Below are positions 9,858-19,634 of a stretch of DNA of 64,000 nt, piece after piece. A model generated the notes under the pieces. That model saw nothing but the letters and a program-made list of their open reading frames with translations, was not told the DNA's origin and did no database searches. Source of the stretch: Actinomycetota bacterium (GTDB lineage: Bacteria > Actinomycetota > Actinomycetes > Propionibacteriales > Nocardioidaceae); the NCBI GenBank assembly GCA_009701885.1, contig WLJH01000004.1, forward strand, positions 95,455 through 159,454. Direction: 5' to 3'. Each line of letters begins with the position of its first letter. The stretch's first letter is position 1. Made by a program: the position numbers and the translations under genes.

Positions 9858-11500
9858 GAGCGTGCTCCCGTGGGGCGGCGCCGCAGCACGGCGACGTAGA
9901 GGCCCGGGAGGACCACCAGGACCACGAGCAGCAGGCCCGAGAGCCACGCGAAGGCGCGGGTGTCGCCCGCCCGGTCCGAGACCAGGATCGTGCTGGGGTC
10001 GGCGTACACCGCCCCCGCCTCGGCGACCCCTCCGGCCGCGCCCCCCACGACCTCTCCGGTCACGGGATCGATCGACGTCGGGGCCGCGCCCGCGCCGCCC
10101 CCGCCGCCCGCGCCACCGACGTCGACCCCCGTCTCACCACCGGCGGCACCTCCCGCACCACCCGCGGACCCGGCACCAGCGCCGTCGTCGGTGGAGGGTT
10201 CGCCGGTGCCCGTGGCCGTGCCGCAAGGACCCGCGCCGACCTTGTCGCAGGAGGCCGGCTGCGGGGCGATCTGCGCCAGCTTGTTGTTGCTGAGGTTCTT
10301 GCCGTCGAAGGTGGGGTTGTTGCAGGAGCGGACGTCCCGGTTGCTCAGGTCGACGTCCTTGTCGGCCTCCCCGAGCTTGGCGATCTGCTCGAAGCCGGCC
10401 TGCACGAGGTTGAGCGGGAGCGGGGAGTACCCGTAGGGCCCCGCCTTCGTCTGACCGGCGCACAACGAGTAGTACATGAAGTCGGCCAGTGTCTGCCGCT
10501 TCGCCGTGGTCATCCGCGGGTCGTCCGCGGCGGTGGGGATGATCATGTAGGAGTACGAGGAGATCGGGTACGCCCGCGGGTCCGGGTTCCGGTAGACGTC
10601 GTCGAGGATCTGGGTGAGGTAGGTGCTCGGGTCGTTGGGGTTCGAGGTGTTGATCCGGGCCCTGGTCAGCGCGACCGCCACGTTGAACTGGGTGGGCTCG
10701 ACGTAGTAACCACCCTGGTTCAACACCTTCACCACCGGGAAGTTCTTGTCGACCGGGTAGGAGTACTCGACGTACCCGATGAAGCCGTTGCCCGTGCTGG
10801 AGGCGATCGCGTTCATGACCTGGTCGGAGCCGGCCTGGCTGACGGTCCTGGAGCCCGACTTCTTCGGGTAGTACGAGGTCAGGCCGGCCTTGCCGAAGTA
10901 GGGCCGCCAGATGCTGGGGTGCTCCTTGTCCATCCAGCTGGTGAACTGGGCCGTGGTCCCCGACCCGTCTGCCCGGACGACCGGGGTGATCGGCACGCTG
11001 GGGAACGCGCGGCCGTTGTTGTCCTTCGTGATCGCCGGGTCGTTCCAGTTGGTGATCTGGTTGGTGAAGATCTTCGCGATCGTCTCCCCCGACAGCCGCA
11101 GGTTGCGGACCAGCTCGTTGCCGATCTTCAGCTGGTAGGTGAAGGCGGTGCCACCCGCGACGATCGGGAGGTAGGCGAAGTCGCGGCCGTTGGAGGTGTC
11201 GGCGTTGCCCTGCTCGTCGGTGCCCTGGTAGGGGATCTCGGAGATGGCGAAGTCGTTGGTGTCCTGGGAGAAGTCCTTGCGGCCCTTCGTGGAGCCGCCA
11301 CCGGTGTAGACGACCTTCATGCCCGAGGCGTCCACGTCGGCGATCCACTGCTGGACGATGATCTCCGACCAGGTCGAACCGGTCCCCTCGATCTGGGCGT
11401 ACGTCGCCGCCTGGGCCGCCGACGGCATCCCGGCGACGCCGGCGACGGCGAGCACGAGCGCGGCGGCGCAGCGGGCGAGGACGGAGAAGGGGCGGTTCAC
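9854..11500 (-). CDS. pstS: Phosphate-binding protein PstS with Gly/Ala-rich linker and C-terminal TM anchor
   Basis: YAQIEGTGSTWSEIIVQQW...FTNQITNWNDPAITKDN...PVVRADGSGTTAQFTSWM; C-terminal LSGLLLVVLVVLPGLYVAVLRRRP; GTG start at 11500. Confidence 0.9.
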   Translation of the reverse strand: MNRPFSVLARCAAALVLAVAGVAGMPSAAQAATYAQIEGTGSTWSEIIVQQWIADVDASGMKVVYTGGGSTKGRKDFSQDTNDFAISEIPYQGTDEQGNADTSNGRDFAYLPIVAGGTAFTYQLKIGNELVRNLRLSGETIAKIFTNQITNWNDPAITKDNNGRAFPSVPITPVVRADGSGTTAQFTSWMDKEHPSIWRPYFGKAGLTSYYPKKSGSRTVSQAGSDQVMNAIASSTGNGFIGYVEYSYPVDKNFPVVKVLNQGGYYVEPTQFNVAVALTRARINTSNPNDPSTYLTQILDDVYRNPDPRAYPISSYSYMIIPTAADDPRMTTAKRQTLADFMYYSLCAGQTKAGPYGYSPLPLNLVQAGFEQIAKLGEADKDVDLSNRDVRSCNNPTFDGKNLSNNKLAQIAPQPASCDKVGAGPCGTATGTGEPSTDDGAGAGSAGGAGGAAGGETGVDVGGAGGGGGAGAAPTSIDPVTGEVVGGAAGGVAEAGAVYADPSTILVSDRAGDTRAFAWLSGLLLVVLVVLPGLYVAVLRRRPTGARS

Positions 11501-12816
11501 CGGGGCTCCTGGGGCGGGGTGGGACGGTCGTCCGGACTGGTGGGGAAGGCGGGATCGGGCGGCGGTGGCACAGGGGTGGGGGCCGGGCTCACCGCGCCGG
11601 CCACCGAGGCGGGGTTGGCCCGGGCGAGGTCGAGACCCCGCTGCGCCCAGCCCCCGCGCGGGGTCAGCGAGAAGCGCCGGCGCTTCGTGGACCGGGGCGG
11701 ACGGGCGAGCAGACGAGCGACGACGAAGAGCAGGAGTACGAGCACCAGCAGGACGCTCGCCGCCCCGAAGGCGCGCAGGATCGCGGTGTCCTCGCCACTG
11801 CGCACGTTGGAGTAGATGAAGAGCGGGAGCGAGTTCATGGCGCCGTCGGTCGGACCTACCACGAAGAACATCGCCGCACCCGACGTCAGGAGCACCGGGC
11901 TCGTCTCGCCCACGCCTCGCGCGGAGCCGAGGATCACTGCGGTCGCCAGGCCGGGACGGGCCGTGGGCAGCACGACGTGCCAGACCGTCTTCCAGCGCGA
12001 GGCGCCGAGGGCCAGGCTGGCCTCGCGCAGGCCGCCCGGCACGACCCGCAGCACCACGTCGGCCGCTCGGGCGATGATCGGCAGCATCATCACCGCGATC
12101 GCCAGGCCCGCGGCCAGGCCCGACCGGGGTTGACCGAGGGTCAGGATGAAGACGGTGTAGACGAACAGGCCCGCCACGATCGAGGGAAGCGCGGTCATCG
12201 CCTCCACGATGGTGCGGACCAGCCTGGCGAATCGTCCGCCCACCTCGGTCATGAAGACGGCCGTCCCGATACCGAGCGGCAGGGTGATGGCCAACCCGAT
12301 GCCGAGCTGGATCAGCGACCCCAGCACCGCGTGGGCGATGCCGCCGCGCGTGAAGGGGTCGCGCGGGCCGACGCCGGCCATGTCGTCGGTGAAGAAGTTC
12401 AGGTGGAGGAGGGGCCCCCAGCCCTCCCAGAAGACGAAACCGACCGTCGAGACCAGGGCGACGCCGACCGTGACGGCCCCGCCGGTGATGACCGACGCGG
12501 CCAACCTGTCCCTCACCGCGATCGAGCCGCCCTGCATGCCGGCGAGCACGGCTGTCACGAGCAACCCCAGGGCGAACCAGGCGAGCACGAACCATGCGAG
12601 GCCCGGCAGCGGCAACAGCTGCTGGGTCAGCAGCCAGGCGAGGGCACCGGCGGACAGCCACGGGCCCCACCGGACCAGCTGCTCATCGGCGCTCGGCCGA
12701 CCGATCGAGGTGCGCGGTACCGCCGGGGCTGCGTCTTCGTCGACCTGGGGCAGGTGCGTGGTGCCGGCCGGGAGGCCGAGGCCGGTGGCCGTGGGGCGGG
12801 TCTGCTGGATCGTCAT
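11497..12816 (-). CDS. pstA: Phosphate ABC transporter permease PstA
   Basis: Multi-TM; EAMTALPSIVAGLFVYT, LREASLALGASRWKTVWHVVLPTARPGLATAVILGSARGVGETSPVLLTSG. Confidence 0.92.
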   Translation of the reverse strand: MTIQQTRPTATGLGLPAGTTHLPQVDEDAAPAVPRTSIGRPSADEQLVRWGPWLSAGALAWLLTQQLLPLPGLAWFVLAWFALGLLVTAVLAGMQGGSIAVRDRLAASVITGGAVTVGVALVSTVGFVFWEGWGPLLHLNFFTDDMAGVGPRDPFTRGGIAHAVLGSLIQLGIGLAITLPLGIGTAVFMTEVGGRFARLVRTIVEAMTALPSIVAGLFVYTVFILTLGQPRSGLAAGLAIAVMMLPIIARAADVVLRVVPGGLREASLALGASRWKTVWHVVLPTARPGLATAVILGSARGVGETSPVLLTSGAAMFFVVGPTDGAMNSLPLFIYSNVRSGEDTAILRAFGAASVLLVLVLLLFVVARLLARPPRSTKRRRFSLTPRGGWAQRGLDLARANPASVAGAVSPAPTPVPPPPDPAFPTSPDDRPTPPQEPR

Positions 12817-13832
12817 CAGGCGTCCGTCCCCGTGCCGGAGCGGCTGCGGTTGACCACGACTGCCGCCAGGGTGTTGACCAGCAGCGTGATCAGGAAGAGC
12901 ACGAACCCGGCAGCCAGGAGCGCCGAGAGCTGCGCCGGGCTCGCCTCGCCGAACTGCAGGGCGATGTGGGCGCTGACGGAGTTGCTCCCGATCTCCGTGA
13001 GATTCCACTTCACGTCGAAGGTCGGGCTGATGATGAGGACGACCGCGATGGTCTCGCCCAGGGCCCGACCGAGCCCGAGCATGGTCCCGCCGATGATGCC
13101 GCCGCGGCCGAAGGGCAGCACGACCGAGCGGATCATCCCCCACCGGGTGGCTCCCAGCGCGAGCGCGGCCTCCTTCTCCCCCTGCGGGGTCTGCGAGAAG
13201 ACCTGTCTCATGACGGCGCACGCCATCGGGAGCACCATCATCGCCACGGCGATCCCAGCGGCGAAGGAGCTGTAGAGGTAGCGACTGGCGTCGGGGACGG
13301 CCGCGTCCGGGTCGGTGCCGCGGATGTCGAAGAACGGGATCCAGCCCAGGTTGGCGTGCAGCCACTGCGCGAGCTCGCCGGCCCGCGGCATGATCAGCAG
13401 GTAGCCCCACAGGCCGTAGACGATCGAGGGGACGGCGGCCATCAGGTCGACCATCGCGACGAGCGTGGACTTGATCCGCTCGGGGGCGTACTCACTGATG
13501 TAGAGCGCGGTCAGCAGCGCCAACGGGAAGGCGAAGGCCATCGCCACGAGCGCGATCGACACCGTGCCCGTGAGGACCGCCGCGATGCCGACGACGTCCT
13601 CCTCGGGCAGCCAGCGACTCTCGGTGAAGAAGTCCAGCCCGTAGCGGCTCAGCGTGGGGTACGCCTGCCAGCCGAGGAACAGGCCGACCCCGCCGGTGAT
13701 GACCAGGACCGAGGCACCGATCGCGCGGGCCGAGTGCTCGAAGACCGCGTCGACGCCCCTGGCCTTGCGGGAGACACGACGCGGCACGACGTCGAACCCG
13801 GTCGCCTCGTCGTAGGACGGCAGCGTGGTCAC
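12816..13832 (-). CDS. pstC: Phosphate ABC transporter permease PstC
   Basis: Multi-TM; DLMAAVPSIVYGLWGYLLIMP, EKEAALALGATRWGMIRSVVLPFGRGGIIGGTMLGLGRALGETIAVVLI. Confidence 0.92.
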   Translation of the reverse strand: MTTLPSYDEATGFDVVPRRVSRKARGVDAVFEHSARAIGASVLVITGGVGLFLGWQAYPTLSRYGLDFFTESRWLPEEDVVGIAAVLTGTVSIALVAMAFAFPLALLTALYISEYAPERIKSTLVAMVDLMAAVPSIVYGLWGYLLIMPRAGELAQWLHANLGWIPFFDIRGTDPDAAVPDASRYLYSSFAAGIAVAMMVLPMACAVMRQVFSQTPQGEKEAALALGATRWGMIRSVVLPFGRGGIIGGTMLGLGRALGETIAVVLIISPTFDVKWNLTEIGSNSVSAHIALQFGEASPAQLSALLAAGFVLFLITLLVNTLAAVVVNRSRSGTGTDA

Positions 13833-13918
13833 AGGGCCTCCCCCCGGATGTGGTCGTGCTTCCGGCGGGCGCCGCAGCGAGAGCATCCTGAGGGTGCGAA
13901 CCGGGCCGTCCGGGGTGT

Positions 13919-13962
13919 CCCTGGTGAACTGTCGGGGAACGCTCGGCCGGCCTTTCCCGAAC
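13919..13962 (-). promoter_or_regulatory. Putative PHO box (PhoP-binding direct repeats) upstream of pstC
   Basis: Minus strand reads GTTCGGGAAAG GCCGGCCGAGC GTTCCCCGACA GTTCACCAGGG: three GTTC-type 11-mers in register over four units. Confidence 0.7.
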
Positions 13963-14066
13963 GGGCTAGGCGTGGCTGCGAGCCGTAGTCCGAAAGGGCC
14001 AGGTCCTCGGGACCGGAGTAGCCCGGACGGGGTTGACGGCAGGTGAACGCCGTCCCAACCGTGCGA

Positions 14067-14687
14067 TCAGGCGGTGGGCGGCCCGGTCAGCACCCCGTGC
14101 GCGGCGAGCAGCCGCTCGAGCGCCGCGTGCCCCTGGTCGAGGTGCCAGTGCTCGGCACGCAGGCCGACCGCCCGGGCGGCCTCGACGTTGGTCTCCATGT
14201 CGTCGACGAAGAGCACTTCAGCCGCCGGGGCACCGATCCGCTCGACGGCGATCTCGAAGTAGGTCGGCTCGGGCTTCTTGGTGCCCATCTCCCAGGAGTA
14301 GCAGGAGACGTCGAAGAGGTCGTCGTAGCCCAGCACGGTCGCCATGTGCTCACCACGCTGCCGGTGCTGGTTGGTGCCCAGGTGGACGCCGAGACCGGCC
14401 GCGCGGAGCCGCCGGACCAGGGCCAGGCTCTCCGGAGAGGGGGTGATGTCGTGCCAGAGCCGGCGGTAGACCTCGAGCGGGTCGACCTCGGCGTACGACG
14501 GCACGACGGCCTCCACGACGTGCAGGAAGTCGCCCTCGCCCCTCAGCGGTCCACGCTCGGCGGTCCACAGGGCGCGGCCGAGCTCCTCGGCCCGGTCGCC
14601 GGCCCACTCGACCAGCAGGCCGATCGGGTCCGGGGCGCTGCGCTGCAGCACCCCGTCGGCGTCGAGCAGGACGTGGCGGACCGGCAC
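14067..14687 (-). CDS. HAD-family hydrolase
   Basis: VRHVLLDADGVLQ ... LGTNQHRQRGEHM ... GTKKPEPTYFEIAVERIGAPAAEVLFVDDMETNVEAARAVG. Confidence 0.9.
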   Translation of the reverse strand: MPVRHVLLDADGVLQRSAPDPIGLLVEWAGDRAEELGRALWTAERGPLRGEGDFLHVVEAVVPSYAEVDPLEVYRRLWHDITPSPESLALVRRLRAAGLGVHLGTNQHRQRGEHMATVLGYDDLFDVSCYSWEMGTKKPEPTYFEIAVERIGAPAAEVLFVDDMETNVEAARAVGLRAEHWHLDQGHAALERLLAAHGVLTGPPTA

Positions 14688-14703
14688 GGTGGGTGGGGCC
14701 GGC

Positions 14704-15486
14704 TCAGTCGGTGCCGTGCTCGGCGATGAAGGCGAGGATCTGCTCCGACAGTTCCGGACGGCAGACGATGAGATCGGGGAGGTAGACGTCGTCCTGGTTG
14801 TAGACCAGCTCGTCGCCGTTGACCCGCGAGGTGAACAGGCCGGCGGCGCGGGCGACTGCGACGGGGGCCGCGGAGTCCCACTCGTACTGCCCACCGGCGT
14901 GGACGTAGGCGTCGGCCACGTCGCGCACGACCGACATCATCTTGACCCCTGCCGAGCCCATGGGGACCAGCTCGGCGCCCATCTCCTCGGCGAGGGCCTG
15001 CACGAAGGCCGGCGGGCGGCTGCGGGAGACCGCGATGCGCGGTCGCTCCGAGGTGCTCGGCGGCACCACCGGCGGGTGACCGGTGTTGAACGTCTCGCCC
15101 AGCACGGGCTGCGCGACCGCGCCGGCGACCAGCGCGCCGCCCTGCCACAGCGCCACGTGCACGGCCCAGTCGTCGCGCGGGGGCTCGGAGAACTCGCGGG
15201 TGCCGTCGAGCGGGTCGATGATCCACACGCGCTCGGCGGAGAGCCGGGCCTTGTCGTCCTTGCCCTCCTCCGAGAGCACGGCGTCCGCGGGACGGTGCTC
15301 GGCGACCAGGCGCATCAGCAGCTCGTGAGCGGCGGCGTCGCCGGCGTCCTTGAGCTCCTTGCCCTCCAGACCCTCGGCCCGCACCTCGAGGAGGCGGCGG
15401 CCGGCCACCTCGGCCAGCCAGGTGGCGAGGACGTGGTCGTCGGCGTCGACGGGGGGCGTTCCGGGCTCAAAACCAGTGGAGGTCAC
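14704..15486 (-). CDS. cysQ: 3'(2'),5'-bisphosphate nucleotidase CysQ / inositol monophosphatase family
   Basis: LSEEGKDDKARLSAERVWIIDPLDGTREFSE ... YEWDSAAPVAVARAAG. Confidence 0.88.
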   Translation of the reverse strand: MTSTGFEPGTPPVDADDHVLATWLAEVAGRRLLEVRAEGLEGKELKDAGDAAAHELLMRLVAEHRPADAVLSEEGKDDKARLSAERVWIIDPLDGTREFSEPPRDDWAVHVALWQGGALVAGAVAQPVLGETFNTGHPPVVPPSTSERPRIAVSRSRPPAFVQALAEEMGAELVPMGSAGVKMMSVVRDVADAYVHAGGQYEWDSAAPVAVARAAGLFTSRVNGDELVYNQDDVYLPDLIVCRPELSEQILAFIAEHGTD

Positions 15487-15506
15487 GCCCTGCAGGCTAT
15501 CGGCGC

Positions 15507-16109
15507 TCAGCTGTTGAAGCGCTGCTGGGTCTTCTCGAGCCCGTCGGAGACGAGCGACTCGACCGCGTCGGCGGCGGTGTCGACCACGAAGGGCAGCACC
15601 TTGCGCTCGGCCGAGGAGTAGTCCGACAGCACGAAGTCGGCGACCTCCTGGCGACCCGGGGGGCGGCCGATGCCGACCCGCACCCGGTGGAAGTCGCCGG
15701 TGCCGAAGGAGGAGCGCATCGACTTCAGGCCGTTGTGACCGTTGTCGCCGCCGCCGAGCTTGACCCGCATCGTGTCGAACGGGATGTCCAGCTCGTCGTG
15801 GATCGCCACGACCTGGGCGGGGGCGACCTTGTAGAAGGTCGCGAGGGCCTTCACCGGCCCGCCGACCTCGTTCATGTAGCAGCGCGGACGGGCCAGGACC
15901 ACCCGCGGCCCGGGGACGCCGGGCGGGGTCAGCCGGCCCTCGACGACGTCGGCACGGCCGGACTTGTGGGCCCGGAAGCCCGAGCCCATCCGGCGGGCCA
16001 GCTCGTCGGTGACCATGTAGCCGATGTTGTGCCGGTGCCCGGCATAGCTCGGGCCCGGGTTCCCCAGCCCGACGACCAGCCACACGTCAGTGGTCGAGTC
16101 GTCGCTCAT
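15507..16109 (-). CDS. pth: Peptidyl-tRNA hydrolase
   Basis: [29 protein letters not shown] ... [17 protein letters not shown] ... [13 protein letters not shown]. Confidence 0.95.
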   Translation of the reverse strand: MSDDSTTDVWLVVGLGNPGPSYAGHRHNIGYMVTDELARRMGSGFRAHKSGRADVVEGRLTPPGVPGPRVVLARPRCYMNEVGGPVKALATFYKVAPAQVVAIHDELDIPFDTMRVKLGGGDNGHNGLKSMRSSFGTGDFHRVRVGIGRPPGRQEVADFVLSDYSSAERKVLPFVVDTAADAVESLVSDGLEKTQQRFNS

Positions 16110-16155
16110 CTGGGGATCCCGGGCCCGTCTGCTCAGCGGTCGGTGACGGCGTACG

Positions 16156-16830
16156 TCACTCGGAGTCGGCGTCGCCCTCGGCCGCAGCCTCGGCCGGAGC
16201 GTCGCCGGAGGCGTCCTCGTCGGAGTCCTCGCGCTCGATGCCGGCCTCGGCCTCGGCCTCCTCCAGCTCGGCCTCGAGGGCCTCGGCGGAGACCTGCTGG
16301 GCGACGTTGACCACAAGGGTCTCGGGGTCGGTCAGCAGGGTGGTGCCCGAGGGCAGGGACAGGTCGGAGGCGTAGATCAGGGTGCCGGCCTCGGCGCCCT
16401 CGACGGAGACCTCGAAGGACTCGGGGATGTGGGTCGCCTCGGCCTCGACGGAGACGGAGGCGTTCTCGGTGACGACCAGGGTCTCCGGGCCGGCCTCGCC
16501 GACCACCACGACGGGGACGTCGACGGTGACCTTCTCGCCGCGCTTGACCGCGACGAAGTCCACGTGCTCGAGCACGCGGCGGATCGGGTCGACCTGGACC
16601 TGCTTGGTCAGCGCGAGCTGGGTCGTGCCGTCGATGTCGAGCTCGAGCAGCGCGTTGGGGCCGCCGTGCTTGAGGGCCATCATCGTGTCGTGGCCCGGCA
16701 GGGTCAGGTGCTGCGGCTCGCCGCCCTGCGAGTAGACGACGGCGGGGACCTTGTGCTCGCGACGGATGCGGCGGGCGGCGCCCTTGCCGAACTCGGTGCG
16801 GACCTCGGCGGTGATCTTCTCGGTGGACAT
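16156..16830 (-). CDS. rplY: 50S ribosomal protein L25/general stress protein Ctc
   Basis: [40 protein letters not shown]; acidic C-terminal tail. Confidence 0.95.
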   Translation of the reverse strand: MSTEKITAEVRTEFGKGAARRIRREHKVPAVVYSQGGEPQHLTLPGHDTMMALKHGGPNALLELDIDGTTQLALTKQVQVDPIRRVLEHVDFVAVKRGEKVTVDVPVVVVGEAGPETLVVTENASVSVEAEATHIPESFEVSVEGAEAGTLIYASDLSLPSGTTLLTDPETLVVNVAQQVSAEALEAELEEAEAEAGIEREDSDEDASGDAPAEAAAEGDADSE

Positions 16831-17040
16831 GCGCTCTCCTCGTGCTGCGGTGCTGCTGACGTGTCGGGGGTGTGGTGCGGGCCGTACGTGGCGTGTGGGA
16901 GCCGGGCGGGCCAGGGGCGGGACGCAACAGCGCCGCGCTCCCGGTGGTGACGAGGCAGCGCGGCGCGATCTCCGCCCTGTCGATCACGGAGCCCCGCGAC
17001 CCTGCCGGACCGCGCGCTCCCTCGCCGAGGCAACCGGGGA

Positions 17041-17781
17041 ATGGTAGCCCCGAGGGCGCCCGAGTCGCGAATCGCGCTCGTGGTGGTGCTCGTCCTCGCC
17101 GTCATCGCGACGGCGCCCTTCGCGCTGATCGCGCTGGGGGTCGCACTGGCCGCCGCCATCCTGCTGCTCGACGCCGCCCTCCTGACTGTGGGTGAGGCCA
17201 CCTGGGGGGACGTGGCGTGGGACCTCGCGGGGCTCGCCCTGTCCGCCGTCGGTGGTCGCGCCACCCTGGCCCTGACCCAGCGCCTGACCACGAGCATGAA
17301 CGGGGCGATGGGCGCCATCATCACCGCGGTCCGCACCAACGCCAGTGCCAGCACCCCGACCCTGGTGCGCATGATGCAGGGCGTCCGGCTCCCCGGCTTC
17401 GGTTGGATCGGCCGCGCCGGGGACAGGGTCGCCCAGGCCCGTGTCGACGTCATCGCCAACCAGGCGGTACGCACGATCGACCTGGCCCGACCCAGCGCTC
17501 TGAGTCGCGTCCTCCACCTGGACGGCCAACCGGCCGGCAACGTGGCCCGCATCAACGCGATGCGGTCCTTCGACGTGCGGGCGGCCATGCCGATGCTGGA
17601 CGACGCCCAGCAGGTGGCGGCGCAGATCCGCAACCTCAACGTGGTGATGGCCGCGAACGACGTCGACGGGGCGATCGACCGGGTGAGCCCCATCTCGATC
17701 AACTCCCTCGCCGGTGACGCCATCGACCACTCCATCAACGAGGCTCGCCAGCTGTCCTGGCGCCTCCAGCACGCCGGCTGA
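17041..17781 (+). CDS. Hypothetical protein resembling the C-terminal part of a T7SS-associated (WXG-type) secreted protein; possibly 5'-truncated
   Basis: Starts directly in a hydrophobic segment then GEATWGDVAWDLAGLALSAVGGRATLALTQ; in-frame stop at 16948; no WXG N-terminal domain. Confidence 0.6.
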   Translation: MVAPRAPESRIALVVVLVLAVIATAPFALIALGVALAAAILLLDAALLTVGEATWGDVAWDLAGLALSAVGGRATLALTQRLTTSMNGAMGAIITAVRTNASASTPTLVRMMQGVRLPGFGWIGRAGDRVAQARVDVIANQAVRTIDLARPSALSRVLHLDGQPAGNVARINAMRSFDVRAAMPMLDDAQQVAAQIRNLNVVMAANDVDGAIDRVSPISINSLAGDAIDHSINEARQLSWRLQHAG

Positions 17782-17793
17782 GAGGCTGACCCG

Positions 17794-19038
17794 GTGCTCA
17801 GACGTTCCCGCGGTCGTGGTCCCGGTGCCGACCGCGACGACCGGGGAGCGGGGTCGCCCACCCGGGAGCCCCGCATGTTCCCGTCCACCGGAACCGGTGC
17901 GGGGGTGCTCGCGGTGCGCCACCGACAGGTGCACGTCGACGACGACGGCAGCCTGGCTGTCGGGGACGGGTCGGGTCGGGAGGTGCTCGCACCGCCGGGC
18001 AGTCTCGTCCGGGCTGTCCTGGTCCCGGACCCGTCGTACCCCGAGCTCGGCCTCCTCGACCACGACGGCCCGCGCGTGCGTCTGCCCCTGTGGCGCTACA
18101 CCGACGCCGTGAACGTCCTCGGGTCCGACGAGCTGCTGCTCCATGCCACGGGGGCCTCCGCGCTCACGCGGGCGCTCGGGCTGGGCATCGCCCCCGCGTC
18201 CGCCGCGGACCGTCAGGCGCTGCGCCGTGTCGCGGCACTGGACCCGCACCGTCCGGCACGCCATCGCGGCGACGTGGTCCTGCTGATGATCGCTCTGGTC
18301 CTGCTCGTGTTCCCGGCCGTCGCCGCGCTCGCGGTCGCACCCTGGGCGCTCGTCCCCGTCGTGCTCCTCGCCGCGGGGCTCGCAGCCGGTCCGACGCTGC
18401 GCCTGGTGCGCAGGAGGGCGACTCTCCTCGAGGCCGTCACCGGGCTCCCGGACCTGCCCGGCGCCTCGTCCGTGGCACCGACCCACCCCTCCGCGGTCCG
18501 CCAGCGCACGCTGGCGCGGACGCTGGTCTCCCCCCGTCGCGTCGTCGTGCACCACCACGGACGCGAGACCTGGTTGCCCGGTCCGGCCGCAGGCGGGGTG
18601 ACGCGACTGCTGCGGACCCCGGACCTGCTGCTGTGGCAGGACCGGCGGGGCATCACGCTCGCCGCGTCTGCCGGCGGCTGGGCGGAGGACCCGACCGAGC
18701 TCGAGCGCGCCTGCCGCCGCGCCGGCATCGAGGTCGCCGTGGACGAGACGCCGTTCCCGGTCCACGCCGTGGGCAGCCCGGAGGCGTGGCCCGCGCACGA
18801 GGGCTTCGGACGGCCACCCGTCCGCGGCGCGGCGCCCGACTCCGACCTCTGGGTGCCCTCCCTGCTGGCCTTCGTGGTGCCGGCCCTCGTGGTGGAGGGT
18901 CTCCTGTGCGCTCTCGCGCACCCGGTCGCAGCCCTCTCCGCGGTGCCGGGTGCCGCCCTGGCCGTGGTGTGGGTCGGTTCCGGCCGACGCGTCCGCGCCT
19001 GGCAGCGGGGCGAAGCGGCACGGGGGGACCTCTCGTGA
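17794..19038 (+). CDS. Hypothetical membrane protein with two pairs of TM helices
   Basis: Complete ORF; VVLLMIALVLLVFPAVAALAVAPWALVPVVLLAAGLAAG and LLAFVVPALVVEGLLCALAHPVAALSAVPGAALAVVWVG. Confidence 0.75.
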   Translation: MLRRSRGRGPGADRDDRGAGSPTREPRMFPSTGTGAGVLAVRHRQVHVDDDGSLAVGDGSGREVLAPPGSLVRAVLVPDPSYPELGLLDHDGPRVRLPLWRYTDAVNVLGSDELLLHATGASALTRALGLGIAPASAADRQALRRVAALDPHRPARHRGDVVLLMIALVLLVFPAVAALAVAPWALVPVVLLAAGLAAGPTLRLVRRRATLLEAVTGLPDLPGASSVAPTHPSAVRQRTLARTLVSPRRVVVHHHGRETWLPGPAAGGVTRLLRTPDLLLWQDRRGITLAASAGGWAEDPTELERACRRAGIEVAVDETPFPVHAVGSPEAWPAHEGFGRPPVRGAAPDSDLWVPSLLAFVVPALVVEGLLCALAHPVAALSAVPGAALAVVWVGSGRRVRAWQRGEAARGDLS

Positions 19039-19634
19039 ATCACGATCCCCACGCGTCCATCGGTGACCTCCAGGTCCACGGCCTGGCGCGCTGGCTACCC
19101 GTCCCCCTGGACGACGTGGATCGCGAGCGCTGCGCGCGCCGGATGCTCGACCTGCTGGACCGCGCCGACGCCTCGGCCGACCGGGACGCGGCAGAGCAGC
19201 TCGCCGACCTGGTCCTCTCCGTGGCCGAGCAGAGCGATCCCGAGGACGACGTCCTCCCCCTCCTCGCCTGGGCCTACCTCGCCGAGATCGGCCACTTCTC
19301 CCCCGTGGCCGTGGCATGGCTGCGCATCATCCGCACCGAGGTCGACGATCCCGTCCAGGTGGTCGCCTGGCTCAGCCAGGGCTCGGAGCTCCTCGAGCCT
19401 CCCACGGTGGACGAGCTGGACACCCCCATGGGACGGGCCACGGCGCTCCAGCTGCGCATAGCCAGCCCGGGCCTGGACCAGCCACGTCGGGTCCAGGATC
19501 TCTCGGCGGTCCTCTGGCTGCGACCCGACCCCGGCTTCGCGCTCCTGCTCATGGGCCACGTCGAGGACCTCGTGCACGCATCGGCCTTCTCGCACGCGCT
19601 GCGCGAGCTGGCCGAGGGGGTGAGCGGGCTGTGA
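19035..19634 (+). CDS. Hypothetical soluble protein, translationally coupled
   Basis: GTG start overlaps upstream TGA (GTGA at 19035-19038). Confidence 0.7.
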   Translation: MNHDPHASIGDLQVHGLARWLPVPLDDVDRERCARRMLDLLDRADASADRDAAEQLADLVLSVAEQSDPEDDVLPLLAWAYLAEIGHFSPVAVAWLRIIRTEVDDPVQVVAWLSQGSELLEPPTVDELDTPMGRATALQLRIASPGLDQPRRVQDLSAVLWLRPDPGFALLLMGHVEDLVHASAFSHALRELAEGVSGL

